DNA from: Costus lasius
Taxonomy: Eukaryota > Streptophyta > Magnoliopsida > Zingiberales > Costaceae
Assembly (NCBI GenBank): GCA_027563935.2
Contig: CM050453.2
Span: 83,674,665 to 83,738,664, forward strand
Direction of reading: 5' to 3'
Length of the DNA: 64,000 bases
Each line of letters begins with the position of its first letter. The stretch's first letter is position 1. The notes below the pieces were generated by a model that saw nothing but the letters and a program-made list of their open reading frames with translations, made no database searches and was not told the origin of the DNA. The position numbers and the translations under genes are program-made. Of the stretch, positions 1 to 11,030 are shown piece after piece.

Positions 1-350
1 AGACTCCCTATCATACTAGGAAGACCTTTTCTTGCTAAAACTGGTGCTGTCATTGATGTCAAAAACAGGAAACTGGCTTTGAACATCGGTGACAATGTTG
101 TCCAATTTGATTTGTCTAACTCTTTGAAAAAACCTTCTTTTGCAAGTACATGCTGTAGTATAGATATTGTTGAGAGGACTACACAGCAAATTGAACCTTA
201 CAAGAAGGAGATAGATCCACTAAAATTGGTCTTGACCAACACTGAAGACAGAGACATTGAAGGCAAAGCTGATGAGCATGCTGCATTGCTAGATGCCGAC
301 CCAAGCATTGACGTCACACCTGAGGATGACAGGGAAAAAGAAGAGCATAA
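1..350 (+). pseudogene. Athila-type protease C-terminal fragment (element A, part 1)
   Basis: Read from base 3, the frame opens with a LPIILGRPFLA motif followed by an IDV...L.LNIGD stretch. This is the typical C-terminal end of the retropepsin domain in plant Athila Ty3/gypsy polyproteins. A charged linker leads towards reverse transcriptase. The frame is cut at 350 by the LTR of element B. The host element resumes at 8229 with the short linker that precedes reverse transcriptase. The protease start and all of gag lie left of the window. It is a fragment of a retroelement polyprotein, not a host gene. The family assignment is firm; activity cannot be judged. Confidence 0.8.
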
Positions 351-2272
351 TGATGGCACCAAAATTTATAATATATTTTGTGTCATTTCATTGCTCTTTT
401 TGTGTCATATTTATACTACTTTGCTTATTTTTATGCGTTTTTTTATCAAATATTGCAGAATCTACTTCTATTTTAGTTTGTGATGATTTTTAGGTAAAAA
501 GACATGATTTTAAGGCATTTTCAAGCAAAATAAAATACATAGAAGAATTCCCATCACCAAGAAAAAGTTACATGACAAATTTCACGTGAATCAGAGCCAA
601 AACCCAAATTATGGCAGTGTCGTAATTATAATTACGGTACTGTATTTCTGAGTACTACCGTAATTTTAGAGCACTATCGTATTTTGGTTGATTTCCGTAC
701 AGAAAGTTTTGCAGAAATTACGGCACTGCCGTAACTAAAATCACGGTGCCGTATTTTGAAGCAACTTCCGACCCGAAAGATTTCCAGATATTATGGCACT
801 ACCATAAAATATTCCACGGTACCGTATTTCTAGAAGATTCCTGTACCGAGAGTTCTAGCCAAATTATGGCAGTGCCGTAACTAATATTACGACCGTAATT
901 ACAACCTAGAGACGCAATTTTCACGGTCAAATTTGAGTCTGATTTTTGTGTCGTAACCAATATTACGGCCGTAATTACAACCTAGAGACGCGATTTTCAC
1001 GTTCAAATTTGAGTTCGATTTTTGTGCGATCAATTGTGGACGATCCAGGCCCTTAAATTCAAAGCTGTAAGAAGGAAAAGGAGGGCCTCGGAGGAGGAGA
1101 ACAAGCCGAGGGCGAAAACCCTAATTTTGAACCAATATCTAGGGAGAAATTGAGGGAGGCGTCCATAGGGTTCAGCCTCATGCTGGGAGGTGTAGAGGCC
1201 ACCTCAGGCCGCGATTTTTACATGAAAGCTTTGCCTAGAGGAGAAGAGGATACTCCAGAAGTTTCAGAGAGAAAGGAGATCAATCAGAGGAGAAATCGAT
1301 GAATAAGTGGGCGCTGGCACTGTTCACGCAAGCAAATTACGGCTGTAATTTCCATTACAGCCGTGTTGTAAATTTTATTTCCCTTTCCCTTTGATTTCTG
1401 ATCTATTGAAACTATGGTTTATTGTATTTCTTCTTCCATGTTAGCTTAGACATCTTTATGGGACATGGGGAAGAATTTCCCTTGATTTTATATGACTAGA
1501 TGACTTTTATTTCGCCAGTATAATTTTGTTGTGATAATTCTACTTATGTGACGATTGCCTATAATTCTCCAAAGTATTCTTATTATCATGCATGTTTTAG
1601 AGTTTTTCAAAATAGACTGAGAGGTTAATTGTGAAACTTGGAACCCAAGAAATCATTGAGTTTGGAACTTACCGTAAGAAATTAGGTTTGTTCTTTGAAT
1701 TCTGATTTTTAGTAGTTTTATTGCATGTTTGATAATTTGAATATAGGATTGAGTTATTTTGTTAAACGTAAAGATCTTGTGCGAAAGTGAGGATTGGAGC
1801 GTTGGAAAACCATAAGTAGAACCTGTGTTGAGACTCGGATGCACGAAAGTGATCCTTGAATTTCCACTTGAGATAATCAACTTAGGATTCGGATGCACGA
1901 AAGTGATCCTTGAGTTCTTTGATTGATGATTTACTTATTTTCAGCTTGGGATAGATCTTGAGCGAAAGCAAGGATCGGTCCCTGCATGATTGTCTGCACG
2001 AGAGTGAGATGATCCTTTTATGAAGAAAACTATATCTTTATCTTGGTGAAATTAAATTGACGAATCACTATTAATATCTTGTCATAAAAATTAAAGAGGA
2101 TGAAACCCTAGTCCCAATGTCTCTCTCTGATATTTTCATTAGCTTTTCACTTGCATAGTTTCGATTGCCTAGATAGTAAGAACTCGATTATTCGGTACTT
2201 GACAAACAAGGTCTCTGTGGGATCGATATTTTTTTTATTACTTCGAGTATCCGTGCACTTGTGGACACAACA
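351..2272 (+). repeat. 5' LTR of element B
   Basis: It starts TGATGGCACC and aligns along its length with 6384-8228. It holds an array of paired palindromes (about 607-910, with a variant repeat to 1020), a CT/GA-rich stretch about 1060-1300, and five GCACGAAAGTGA-type repeats at about 1771, 1834, 1889, 1952 and 1994. The end at 2272 is set by the end of the 3' copy, which abuts the target duplication. Confidence 0.85.
607..910 (+). repeat. Paired-palindrome array in LTR U3
   Basis: A degenerate unit of about 75 bp recurs. Each unit has a TTACGGCACTGCCGTAA-like dyad, a spacer of 5-7 bases, a second dyad of the TACGGTACCGTA / ACGGTGCCGT type, then a spacer resembling TTCCGACCCGAAAGATTT. Clear members lie near 607, 660, 715, 790 and 865. 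Some dyads have lost CpG on both arms together, as in TATGGCACTACCATA near 795. Role unknown. Confidence 0.75.
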
Positions 2273-2372
2273 GGTTTTTGGACATAACAAGTTTTTGGCA
2301 GCAACGCCAGAGATAAGTTTTTGTCTAGCTACTTGTTGGGATACAATAAGTTTCTGGCACCGTTGCCGGGGA
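2273..2372 (+). promoter_or_regulatory. Primer-binding site with upstream PBS-like copies (element B)
   Basis: The best primer-binding site is at 2355-2372. It matches the complement of the plant tRNA-Asp 3' end (TGGCGCCGTTGCCGGGGA) with one mismatch. Between the LTR end and this site are two degenerate PBS-like starts: GGTTTTTGG at 2273 and AGTTTTTGGCAGCAACGCC at 2290. A single PBS normally sits right against the LTR, so this leader has been duplicated or rearranged. Confidence 0.7.
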
Positions 2373-2599
2373 ACTTAGTTTTGTTAATATCAAAATAGTT
2401 GTTAGTATTGCTAGACTAAGTTTTATTTGTTTTAGATTTAACTTTGTTTTATGTTTTTTGTAGGTTTTGGATTTTTACAGTTGTGACAGAACTGTGATAT
2501 CTGAAAATTTTTGAATTTCTTTTGTTTTTATTCTGAAAAAAAAAATATTTTGATTGTTTGGTGTTGGATAATCTTTCTGTTCTTGATAGATTTGAAGAT
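2373..2599 (+). other. Untranslated leader of element B
   Basis: This non-coding leader runs from the primer-binding site to the accessory ORF. It is shared with E (51654-51896) and, inverted, with C, F/G and I. It contains a conserved stretch around GTGACAGAACTGTGAT. A packaging or dimerisation signal would be expected here in LTR elements, but none can be shown from sequence alone. Confidence 0.6.
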
Positions 2600-3870
2600 A
2601 TGTTTTTTAATCACTACTCCTGGGCAACTAAAAGAGGTGAGGTATACATGCCATAAGGTAATTATGAAGATGATTCATTGTGCACTCTTGCAGACAAATT
2701 GAAATTACTCTCTTGTGTGCATCCTTCTAGGACATCTTATTCCTCTGTTAGATGTGATATTTGTGAATGTTTTGATCATTATACTTATGACTGCCAAATT
2801 TTAATTTCTCAAAATCCCAATTCACCGTGGTACCAAAATGATCAATATTATTCTAGATGGGAAAATCAAACTTCTTTTTATGATGATTGCTCAAATCATG
2901 TTTCTGAACCATATTTTGAGGATATTGAAAAAAATCTAACTTAGAGATAATGTTTGAAAAATTCATGTCAAATCAGAGCCAATTCATGACAAATCGAAGT
3001 AAGGAAATTGAAGATCTTAAAGGGATAGTTAGTCATCTTGCTTCTCAAGTAGAATCTATATATGTTAATACTGAAATGTTAGAAGCCCGGATAGCACAAC
3101 AAGCTTGTTCATTTGAGTTTGATTTGGAAACTGAAGAAATTGATTTAGAAAATTCCCTCTCTGATTATGATTGTTTTGAGACTGAGCCTTATGTGAACAT
3201 TAATAAATCTCACTCTGATTTTGATAATTGCAAAATTGATTCATCTGATAATTTATCTGTGGAAAAGTTTGAGAAAATTAAATTTGAATCACATTTTGAT
3301 TCTAGTGATAGTGATAAAATTGATTCTTTTGATGATATATTATTTGTGGTTAAATCTAATGAAGGATATGAGTGGACTGATTTAGGAAAATCTTACTCTG
3401 ATTTTGTTAGTAATTTTGAAATTGATGAAGAGCATGAAGAACTTGAAAAGAATTTGAATACTACCAACATTGATGAATCTCACTCTGATGTTTTGCCCAT
3501 GACTATTGTTGAATCTTCTGATTTATTTGAAAAATTATGCTATGTTGAAGAATCTAATGTGAGACAAAAAGACTATTTTCATGATCCAATATTTAAATCT
3601 TTTGATGGATGTCCTGTTGCAATTGAAGATATAAATTTGAAGAAAGGACTAATGATTTTGCTTACTAATAAATATAGGAAGATCATTGAATATCCTTGGA
3701 GTGGAATTGAAAATTTTGATTTTGATTTCTGCATGTTTGAGAAAGCCACATCAATTGTGATTTACATGAAATTTTGGATGTTTGGATTAGTGGCTAAACT
3801 TTTTGGACAAAAGAAATGCAGAAAATTATATGCTACTTACTATGGTACTGATCCACCTGCTTCACCATGA
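2600..3870 (+). pseudogene. Accessory acidic zinc-knuckle ORF, copy B (broken)
   Basis: The frame starts at ATG 2600 with the family N-terminus (N.YSWATKRGEVYMP). A stop follows almost at once, where E has CAA. The same frame continues through the zinc knuckle (CDICECFDHYTYDC, CX2CX4HX4C, about 2753-2795) to a stop at 2942. After a frameshift, 2950-3870 is open for 306 codons. That part holds a heptad-like stretch (SNQSQF...EIEDLK...LASQVES), a long Asp/Glu/Ser/Phe-rich middle, and the conserved C-terminus containing KKGLMILL, KYRKIIEYP, FWMFGLVAKLFGQ and a terminal FGTD-like/SP motif. The same order occurs in C, G, E and I. I know no named domain for the C-terminal part. The N-terminal part resembles the Athila Gag linker. 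Confidence 0.7.
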
Positions 3871-3894
3871 AATTTGATTTTGGTCAAGGTATGG

Positions 3895-3935
3895 ACCTAA
3901 AATTAGCGCTTCTTGGGAGGCAATCCAAGCACTCT
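3895..3935 (+). other. Conserved post-ORF hairpin
   Basis: CTTGGG at 3912 and TCCAAG about six bases later flank AGGCAA, giving a short stem-loop inside the conserved context TTAGCGCTTCTTGGGAGGCA. The same block follows the accessory ORF in C, G, E and I and follows integrase in H. A degenerate form follows the second pol copy of A (about 13574). Conservation across coding contexts suggests an RNA element at the end of the coding region. Confidence 0.55.
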
Positions 3936-4018
3936 TACCTTAGTTTAGTTTCTTTTATTTTAGTTTATTTTTAAAATTAATTTTTCATCTCTTTTTGTAG
4001 GGAAAATTAAATTTTGCG

Positions 4019-4312
4019 CAAAATACGGCACTGCCGTAATCCTTTTCACAGTGCCATAATTTTGGTTGATTTTTACCCGATAGTTTTTCATCTTTTACGG
4101 CACTACCGTAATAATTTTTACGGTACCGTAATTTCTGACCGTTTTTGACTTCACGTGCCGTATTTTTTAGTGATTTTTGATCCGAAAATTTTATGTCTTT
4201 TATGGCAGTACGGTAAGAATTTTTAAAGTACCGTATTTCCTGCATATTTTTGACCCGAGAATTTTGCGCAAATTACGGCACTACCGTAACGGATTTTACG
4301 CCCGTAATTTGA
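4019..4312 (+). repeat. Second palindrome array, downstream of ORF (element B)
   Basis: The same paired-dyad unit as in the LTR recurs outside the LTR, with ACGGCACTGCCGTAA near 4024, ACGGCACTACCGTAA near 4097, ACGGTACCGTAATT near 4121 and ACGGCACTACCGTAA near 4275. Spacers again resemble TTTTTGACCCGAGAATTTT. The array starts after the conserved GGGAAAAT...TTTTGCGCAAA block. Confidence 0.7.
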
Positions 4313-5821
4313 AAACTGCATTCTGCTTACCTAATTAGGTGTTTTCTCGCTGTAATTTTAAGAAATTGGGTTAGGAAAATTTTTGATCTTTGGCACGATC
4401 ATGAACTACTCATCTTTGTCTATTATTTGGATATTTTTATTGAATTTTAAAGTCCATGGATCATCCTATAACACATGGCAACTTTTTGAATCTAATTAAC
4501 TTCTATGTAGTTTTAGTAATCTGAGTAGCCTTCTTTCTGTTAATACCCTAAATTCCTGATAGATTTTGATCCTTTATTTTTCATAAACCTGAAAAAAAAC
4601 ATGTTTTATCCTACTTCATGGTTCTGTCTATTTTCTTTATGGATCATTAAATCTTATTCTTGGGTATGGCTACTTTTCATAAAAAAAAAAAAATTCATTG
4701 GCTGATTTGCTTGCTTGCAACCTGTTATTGCTTCGTTTGCCTAAAGATTTGCAGCACCTCTAACCAGCCAGCCGCAACCACTCAAGCTGCCTCTGACACC
4801 ACTGTTTCCAGCCGTCGACACTGGATTTTACCATCAGCAGCCTCTTATTTATTCTACTGCCTCTTATTCCATTGATTTTATTTTTGCAGCAGAATCTTCA
4901 TTAGTGACTGAATTTTTTTTTTGTGCAGTGCTATCTTTTGCACCAGTCGATGATCTCACCTCCAGGACTATAGTCTCTAACTGGCCACTGGAGATTACTC
5001 ACTCTACTGTCGGCACCATCATTGCTAGTAGCTTTTCAGCTAGCATCTGTTCCACCTCTACTTCTCAGCTCCATCAGTTTCTTTCACCGGCATCTTCTTC
5101 AGACCTCCGGCAACATCTCCGATTCTCCCTTGAGAAAATTATAATTATTTTTTTTAGTTTGATACTATTTTTGGTCTGAGCCTTATATACCTTAAATTGT
5201 GCAAGTAAATTTTCAAAAGACACATCTTTGGACCTAGCCGCATCTACCCCGATTTTGTACCCCGGATGATGATTGAGCTTGCTACATAGTTTTATGAGTA
5301 TTGTTTGCACTTTTGATTATTTTGATTTGATATGATTATCTACACTTTTCTTCTCCTAAAATTTCTATCACTTTACACCCTTTGCATTGTTTGAGCCTTA
5401 TGTGATTACACGGATCTATCACTTTACATCTTTTGACTACATGAGTTTCATGCTTCACACATTTTGCATTGATTTTGATATTTTTGATGTTTAAAAATTT
5501 TTATGCCTGGAATGTAAGTGATGAGAAGTGTATGAATTTTTTTTTGTTTATGCATATGCCTGTGAATGGAGATATACCTATTATGTTGAATTTATTCTTC
5601 AATATATATCTACTTGTTAAAATTCTTCATTGATTGATGCATAAGGTTTTGGGTAGCTATATTGTTTGATGAATGAAATCTAAGAGTGAAACATCTTTCT
5701 TGAATAAAATGAGCATATGAGTGTAATTTTTGAATTGATGTTAACTAATTAACCTAGTTGATGTTTAGTTTATCTTACTTTTTGTTGGGAAGAAAGAGTC
5801 CAAGATCCAAAAAGAGAGAGA
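4313..5821 (+). other. 3' untranslated region of element B
   Basis: No supportable coding sequence is present. The region is collinear with the 3' regions of C, G, E and I (the first shares, for example, the stretch near TTTCCAGCCGTCGACACTGG at 4805). Parts resemble Athila post-pol sequence, but no env-like frame survives. Confidence 0.6.
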
Positions 5822-5976
5822 GACTCCCCTACTTGGCACTGTGTAAAATTGACAGTGGTACCTAAGACATGCGTTGAAGTTTGTAAAAAAGGAAAAGAGA
5901 GAAAAAAAAAAAGTAACTCCCCTACTTGGCACTATGTAAAATAGACAGTGGTACCGAAGACAAGAGTTGAAGTTCA
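5822..5976 (+). repeat. Pre-LTR tandem duplication (element B)
   Basis: Two copies of about 63 bp begin at 5822 and about 5914, a period near 92 bp. Both contain ACTCCCCTACTTGGCACT followed by an AGTGGTACC block. Inside each, CACTRT and a later RYAGTG can pair. The same pair of copies precedes the 3' LTR in C, G, H, E and I. Confidence 0.7.
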
Positions 5977-6350
5977 AATAAAAAGTGTGTATCTATGTGG
6001 GTACATACCATCAAAAACACAAAAAGAATAAAAAGAAAAAAATGAAGAAAAAGAGATTTTGATTTGGAAAAAGATTTTGGATTTTCTATTCCTGCAAACA
6101 AAAGTATGATAGATTTAAATTGAAACTTGGGTGAAATCATGAGATTGAGATTCTTTTTATTATGCGAGTTGCGAAGTTTTATTTGATCAAAGTTGTGAAT
6201 CTTGAAGATTAAATTCAGAGGACGATGTAATTATTTAAAATCTTGTGCAAAAAGTTGGTGGAATCTTTCATGAGTGATTATATTTTAGAAATTTATTTTT
6301 CATAAGAGGGTATATTTTTCATAGCATTGTTCTTTATTCTATTTATTTAC

Positions 6351-6383
6351 TTGAGGACAAGTAAAGTTTGAGCCTTATGTGTT
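6351..6383 (+). promoter_or_regulatory. Plus-strand priming region before the 3' LTR (element B)
   Basis: ACTTGAGGACAAGTAAAG followed by TTTGAGCCTTATG lies directly before the LTR. Athila-type elements usually have the GAGGACAAGCAA motif followed by a G-rich polypurine tract touching the LTR. Here the motif is kept, but the bases next to the LTR are not purine-rich. All six elements of this family in the window share this. Confidence 0.5.
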
Positions 6384-8228
6384 TGATGACACCAAAATTT
6401 ATAGTATATTTTGTGTCATTTCATTGCTCTTTTTGTGTCATATTTATACTACTTTGCTTATTTTTATGCTTTTTTTTATCAAATATTATAGAATCTACTT
6501 CTATTTTGGTTTTTGATGATTTTCAGGTAAAAAGGCACGATTTTAAGGCATTTTCAAGCAAAATCAGATACATAGAAGAATTCTCATCATCAAGAAGTTA
6601 CATGACAAATTTCACGCGAATCGGAGCCAAAACCAAATTATGGTAGTGCCGTAATTATAATTATGGTACCATATTTCCGAGTACTACCGTAATTTTGGAG
6701 CACTGCCGTATTTTGGGTGATTTCCGTAGAGAAAGTTTTGGAGAAATTACGGCACTACCGTAACTAAAATCACGGTGCCGTATTTAGAAGCAACTTCCGA
6801 CCCGAAAGATTTCCAGATATTATGGCACTGCCATAAAATATTCCACGGTACCATATTTCCAGAAGATTCCTGTACCAAGAGTTCCAGCCAAATTATGGCA
6901 GTCCCGTAACCAATATTACGGCAGCAATTACAACCTGGAGACGCGATTTTCACGGTCAAATTTGAGTCTGATTTTTGCACGATCGATTGCGGATGATCCA
7001 GGCCCTTAAATTCAAAGCTGTAAGAAGGAAAAGGAGGGCCTCGGAGGAAGAGAACACGCCGAGGGCGAAAGCCCTAATTTTGATCTAATATCCAGGGAGA
7101 AATCGAGGGAGGCATCCTTAGGGTTTGGCCTGACACCGAGAGGTGTAGAGGCAACCTCAGGCCACGATTTTTACATGAAAGCTTCACTTGGAGGAGAAGA
7201 GGATACCCCAGAAGTTTCAGAGAGAAAGGAGATCAATCGAAGGAGAAATCGACGAAAAAGTGGGCGCCGGTACTGTCACGCAAGCAAATTACGGCTGTAA
7301 TTTCTATTACAACCGTGTTGTAAAGTTTATTTCCCTTTCCCTTTGATTTCTGATATATTGAAACTATGGTTTATTGTATTTCTTCTTCCATGTTAGCTTA
7401 GACATCATTATGGGACATGGGGGAGTAATTTCCCTTAATTTTATATGACTATATGACTTTTATTTCGTCAGTATAATTTTTTTACTATATGACTTTTATG
7501 TGACGATTGCCTATAATTCTCCGAAGTATTCTTATTATCATGCATGTTTTAGAGTTTTGCAAAATAGACTGAGAGGTTGATTGTGATACTTGGAACCCTA
7601 TAAATCATTGAGTTTGGAACTTATCGTAGGAAATTAGGTTTGTTCTTTGAATTCTAATTTTTAGTAGTTTTATTGCCATGTTTGATAATTTGAATATAGG
7701 ATTGAGTTATTTTATTAAACGTAAAGATCTTGTGTGAAAGTGAGGATTGGAGCGTTGGAAAACCATAAGTAGAACCTGTGTTGAGACTCGGATGCACGAA
7801 AGTGATCCTTGAGATTCCACTTGAGATAATCAACTTAGGATTCGGATGCACGAAAGTGATCCTTGAGTTCTTTGATTGGTGATTTACTTATTTTCAGCTT
7901 GGGATAGATCTTGTGCGAAAGCGAGGATCGATCCCTGCATGATTGTTTGCACGAAAGTGAGATAATCATTTTATGAAGTAAATTAAATCTTTATCATGAT
8001 AAAATTAGACTAACGACCTTTTATTCTTATCTAGCCATTGAAATTAAGGTGGATGAAACCCTAGTCCCAGTTTCTCTCTGATTTTGTGTTCTTTCTATCA
8101 TTTACTTGCATTATAATCGATTGCTTGGCTAGTAAGAATATAACTATTTGGTACTTAACAATAAGGTCTCTGTTGTTTGATATCTTTCTTTATTACTTCG
8201 AGTATTCGTGCACTTGCGGACTACAACA
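6384..8228 (+). repeat. 3' LTR of element B
   Basis: It starts TGATGACACC and ends CTACAACA just before the target-duplicate CATTA. It repeats the 5' LTR layout: paired palindromes about 6645-6935, CT/GA-rich block about 7020-7260, and GCACGAAAGTGA repeats about 7725-7965. It is shorter than the 5' copy by scattered deletions, including one in the palindrome part. The LTRs look clearly diverged, so B is older than C. Confidence 0.85.
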
Positions 8229-11030
8229 CATTAGAAGCTTGAATTTAAAAGTTTACCCAACACATTGAGATACGAATTTCTAGGTGATAACTCCACATAC
8301 CCGGTAATAGTTAGTGCAGAATTGGACAAAGAGCAAACTGAACTACTCCTTAGAGAACTCCGTCTTCACAGGAAGGTAATTGGCTATTCACTCGATGACA
8401 TAAAAGGGACTAACCCTCTATTTGCATGCACAGGATTTTATTGGAAGAAAAGAGCAAGCCTTCTGTAGAATTTCAGCGTCGGCTCAATCCAGATGTGAAA
8501 GATATTGTGAAGAAGGAGGTGCTCAAACTTTTGGATACCAACGCGCAGTACATGTTGTACCCAAAAAGGGAGGTGTCACAGTAATTAAGACTGATGCAGA
8601 TGAATTGATACCAACGCGCACAATTACAGGATACAAGATGTGTATTGATTACAGGAAGTTGAACTCTACTACACGAAAAGACCACTTTCCCTTACCATTC
8701 ATTTACCAAATGTTAGATAGATTGGCTCACAATTCTTTTTTTTTGGATGGATTTTCAGGTTTCTTCCAAATTCCCATCCATCCTGATGATCTGGCAAAAA
8801 ATGACTTTTACATGTCCCTACGGAACTTATGCATACAGAATGATGCCCTTTGGCCGGTGCAATGCCCCTGCAACTTTTCAACAGGCAATGATGGCAATAT
8901 TTGTAGATTATAATGAGGACTTTATTGACATATTTATGGATGACTTTTTTGTGCATGGCTCTTCTTTTGACCATTCTTTGTCTAACCTATCTAAAGTTTT
9001 GTAAAGATGTGAAGAGGTGAACCAGGTGTTGAACCGGGAGAAGTGCCACTTCATGGTCCGAGAAGGTATAGTTCTTGGACACTTGGTCTCTCGGCGTGGA
9101 ATTGAGGTGGACAGAGCAAAGGACGAAGTAATTGAAAATCTGAAGCCGCCTACAATAGTAAAAGGAATTAGAAGTTTTTTGGGACACGCTAGTTTTTACA
9201 GAAGATTTATCAAAGATTTTTCCAAAATTGCTCGTCCTTTAACTAACCTTTTGGCTAAAGATTCTATCTTTTGTTTTGATAGGGAATGTGATGAAGCTTT
9301 CATAAAACTCAAAGATGCTTTGATTTCTGCACCTGTGATCCAACCTCCAGATTGGTCACTACCGTTTGAATTAATGTGCGATGCTAGTGACCAAGCCGTG
9401 GGGGTGGTTTTGGGACAAAGGAAAGACAAAAAGCTACATGTCATATATTATGCTAGTAGAACCCTCGATGATGCACAAATAAATTATGCTACCACAGAAA
9501 AAGAACTACTAGCAATTGTTTTTTGCTTTCGATAAATTTTGTTCATACTTGGTTAATTCGAAAGTAATTATTTTTACTGATCTTGCAACTATCAAATACT
9601 TGATTAACAAGAAAGACGCCAAGCCACCATTTATTCGATGGATCCTCCTCTTACAAGAGTTTGATGCTGAGATTAGAGACAAGAAGGGGAGTGAAAATCT
9701 TGTGGCTGACCACCTTTCCAGGCTTAAGCGAGGTGATGAAAGGAAGATTGATGATGAGTTAGAGATCAATGATGCATTCCCTGAAGAACATCTATAAGTT
9801 TTATTGGAACAACAAGTCCCATGGTATGCAGATTATGTGAATTATCTTGTATCTAACATCCTTCCCCCCCATCTTACTTTTCAGAATAAGAAAAAGTTCT
9901 TGCATGATGTGAAGTTTTATTACTAGGACAAGCCATACTTGTACCGGCGATGTGCTGATGGACTGTATAGACGTTGCATACCGGAGGTGGAGATACATGA
10001 TGTGCTGACTCATTGCCATTCTTCACCATATGGAGGACACGCCGGAGCTGCTAAAACGGCCTTCAAAGTTCTACAGTTAGGTTTATTTTGGCCTTCTATA
10101 TTTCATGATGCTAAACACTTTGCTTTGAATTGTGACAGTTGCCAACGAACTGGAAATCTCTCAAAAAGGGACGAACTACCTCTGCATGGTATATTGGAGG
10201 TGAAAATCTTTGACGTATGGGGCATAGACTTTATGGGGCCCTTCCCATCTTCATGCGGTAAATGATAAATTCTTGTTGTCGTTGACTACGTGTCTAAGTG
10301 GGTAGAAGCTTCCGCAAAGGCAACTAATGACTCAAAGGCTGTCATGAAGTTCATGAAGAGAATAATTTTTCCCAGATTTGGAGTTCCATGCATTTTGATA
10401 AGTGATGGAGGATCCCACTTCATAGAATAGAGGTTTGGAGCACTCTTGAAGAAATATGGTGTAAAGCACAAAATAGCAATGCCTTATCATCCTCAGACTA
10501 GTGGTCAGGTGGAGGTTTCAAATAGGGAAATCAAATAAATACTTGAGAAAACTGTATCTCGATCACGGAAAGACTGGGCGTTGAAATTACCTGATGTTTT
10601 ATGGGCCTACAGAACTGCCTTCAAGACACCCCTCGGTATGTCTCTTTTCCAACTTATTTATAGGAAATCCTGTTGAACTTGAGCATAGGGAATTTTGGGC
10701 TGTCAAGCAAATTAACTATGACTTTAAAAGCGCTGGGGAGAAGAGGAAATTGCAACTTGATGAACTGGATGAGATGCGCCTTTTTGCATATGAGAATGCC
10801 AAGATCTACAAAGCTCAAACCAAATATTGGCATGACAAATGTATTGTGAAGAAGGAATTTCATGTGGGAGACAAAGTACAACTCTATAAATTCACGATTC
10901 CGATTATTTCCAAGAAAGCTCTGAACAAGGTGGTCTGGCCCTTTTGTAGTACAGCATGTGCAACCTTATGGCGCGATCACAGTCTGCACTGAACGCACGG
11001 GAAGCTTCACCGTCAATGGTCATCGCCTTA
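8229..11030 (+). pseudogene. Athila-type pol, copy 1 (RT, RNase H, integrase; element A)
   Basis: The frame resumes with the protease-RT linker ending RYEFLGD, then the start of RT to about 8460. After a frameshift comes the fingers/palm block (VPKKGG, CIDYRKLN, FPLPFI). After another frameshift come FTCPYGTYAYR and the catalytic loop (FMDD, about 8935-8946, the usual YMDD/F variant). The RT connection and RNase H (CDASD, TEKELLA, ADHLSRL) run to about 9797. Integrase shows its zinc site (H-x-H...C-x2-C, about 10012-10143), [13 protein letters not shown] and the Glu-bearing [10 protein letters not shown], with stop codons between. The C-terminal domain is partial. At least two frameshifts and several stops make it inactive. 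It is interrupted upstream by B and runs straight into copy 2. Confidence 0.88.

Larger units (their letters stand above)
351..8228 (+). mobile_element. Element B: non-autonomous Athila-derived LTR retrotransposon
   Basis: Two direct LTRs (351-2272 and 6384-8228) begin TGATGRCACC and end in ACAACA. They enclose about 4.1 kb with a primer-binding site, a leader, one accessory ORF (2600-3870), a hairpin, a palindrome array and a pre-LTR tandem repeat. No pol is present. The flanking 5-mers are CATAA (346-350) and CATTA (8229-8233), an imperfect target duplication. The host reading frame (Athila protease to reverse transcriptase linker) resumes right after it. The insertion therefore split element A between protease and reverse transcriptase. 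Confidence 0.85.

Noticed and set aside
1771..2010. Regularly spaced GCACGAAAGTGA repeats looking like a CRISPR array
   Set aside because: Plant nuclear LTR sequence; units are short, degenerate and repeated at the same place in every LTR copy, with no unique spacers.
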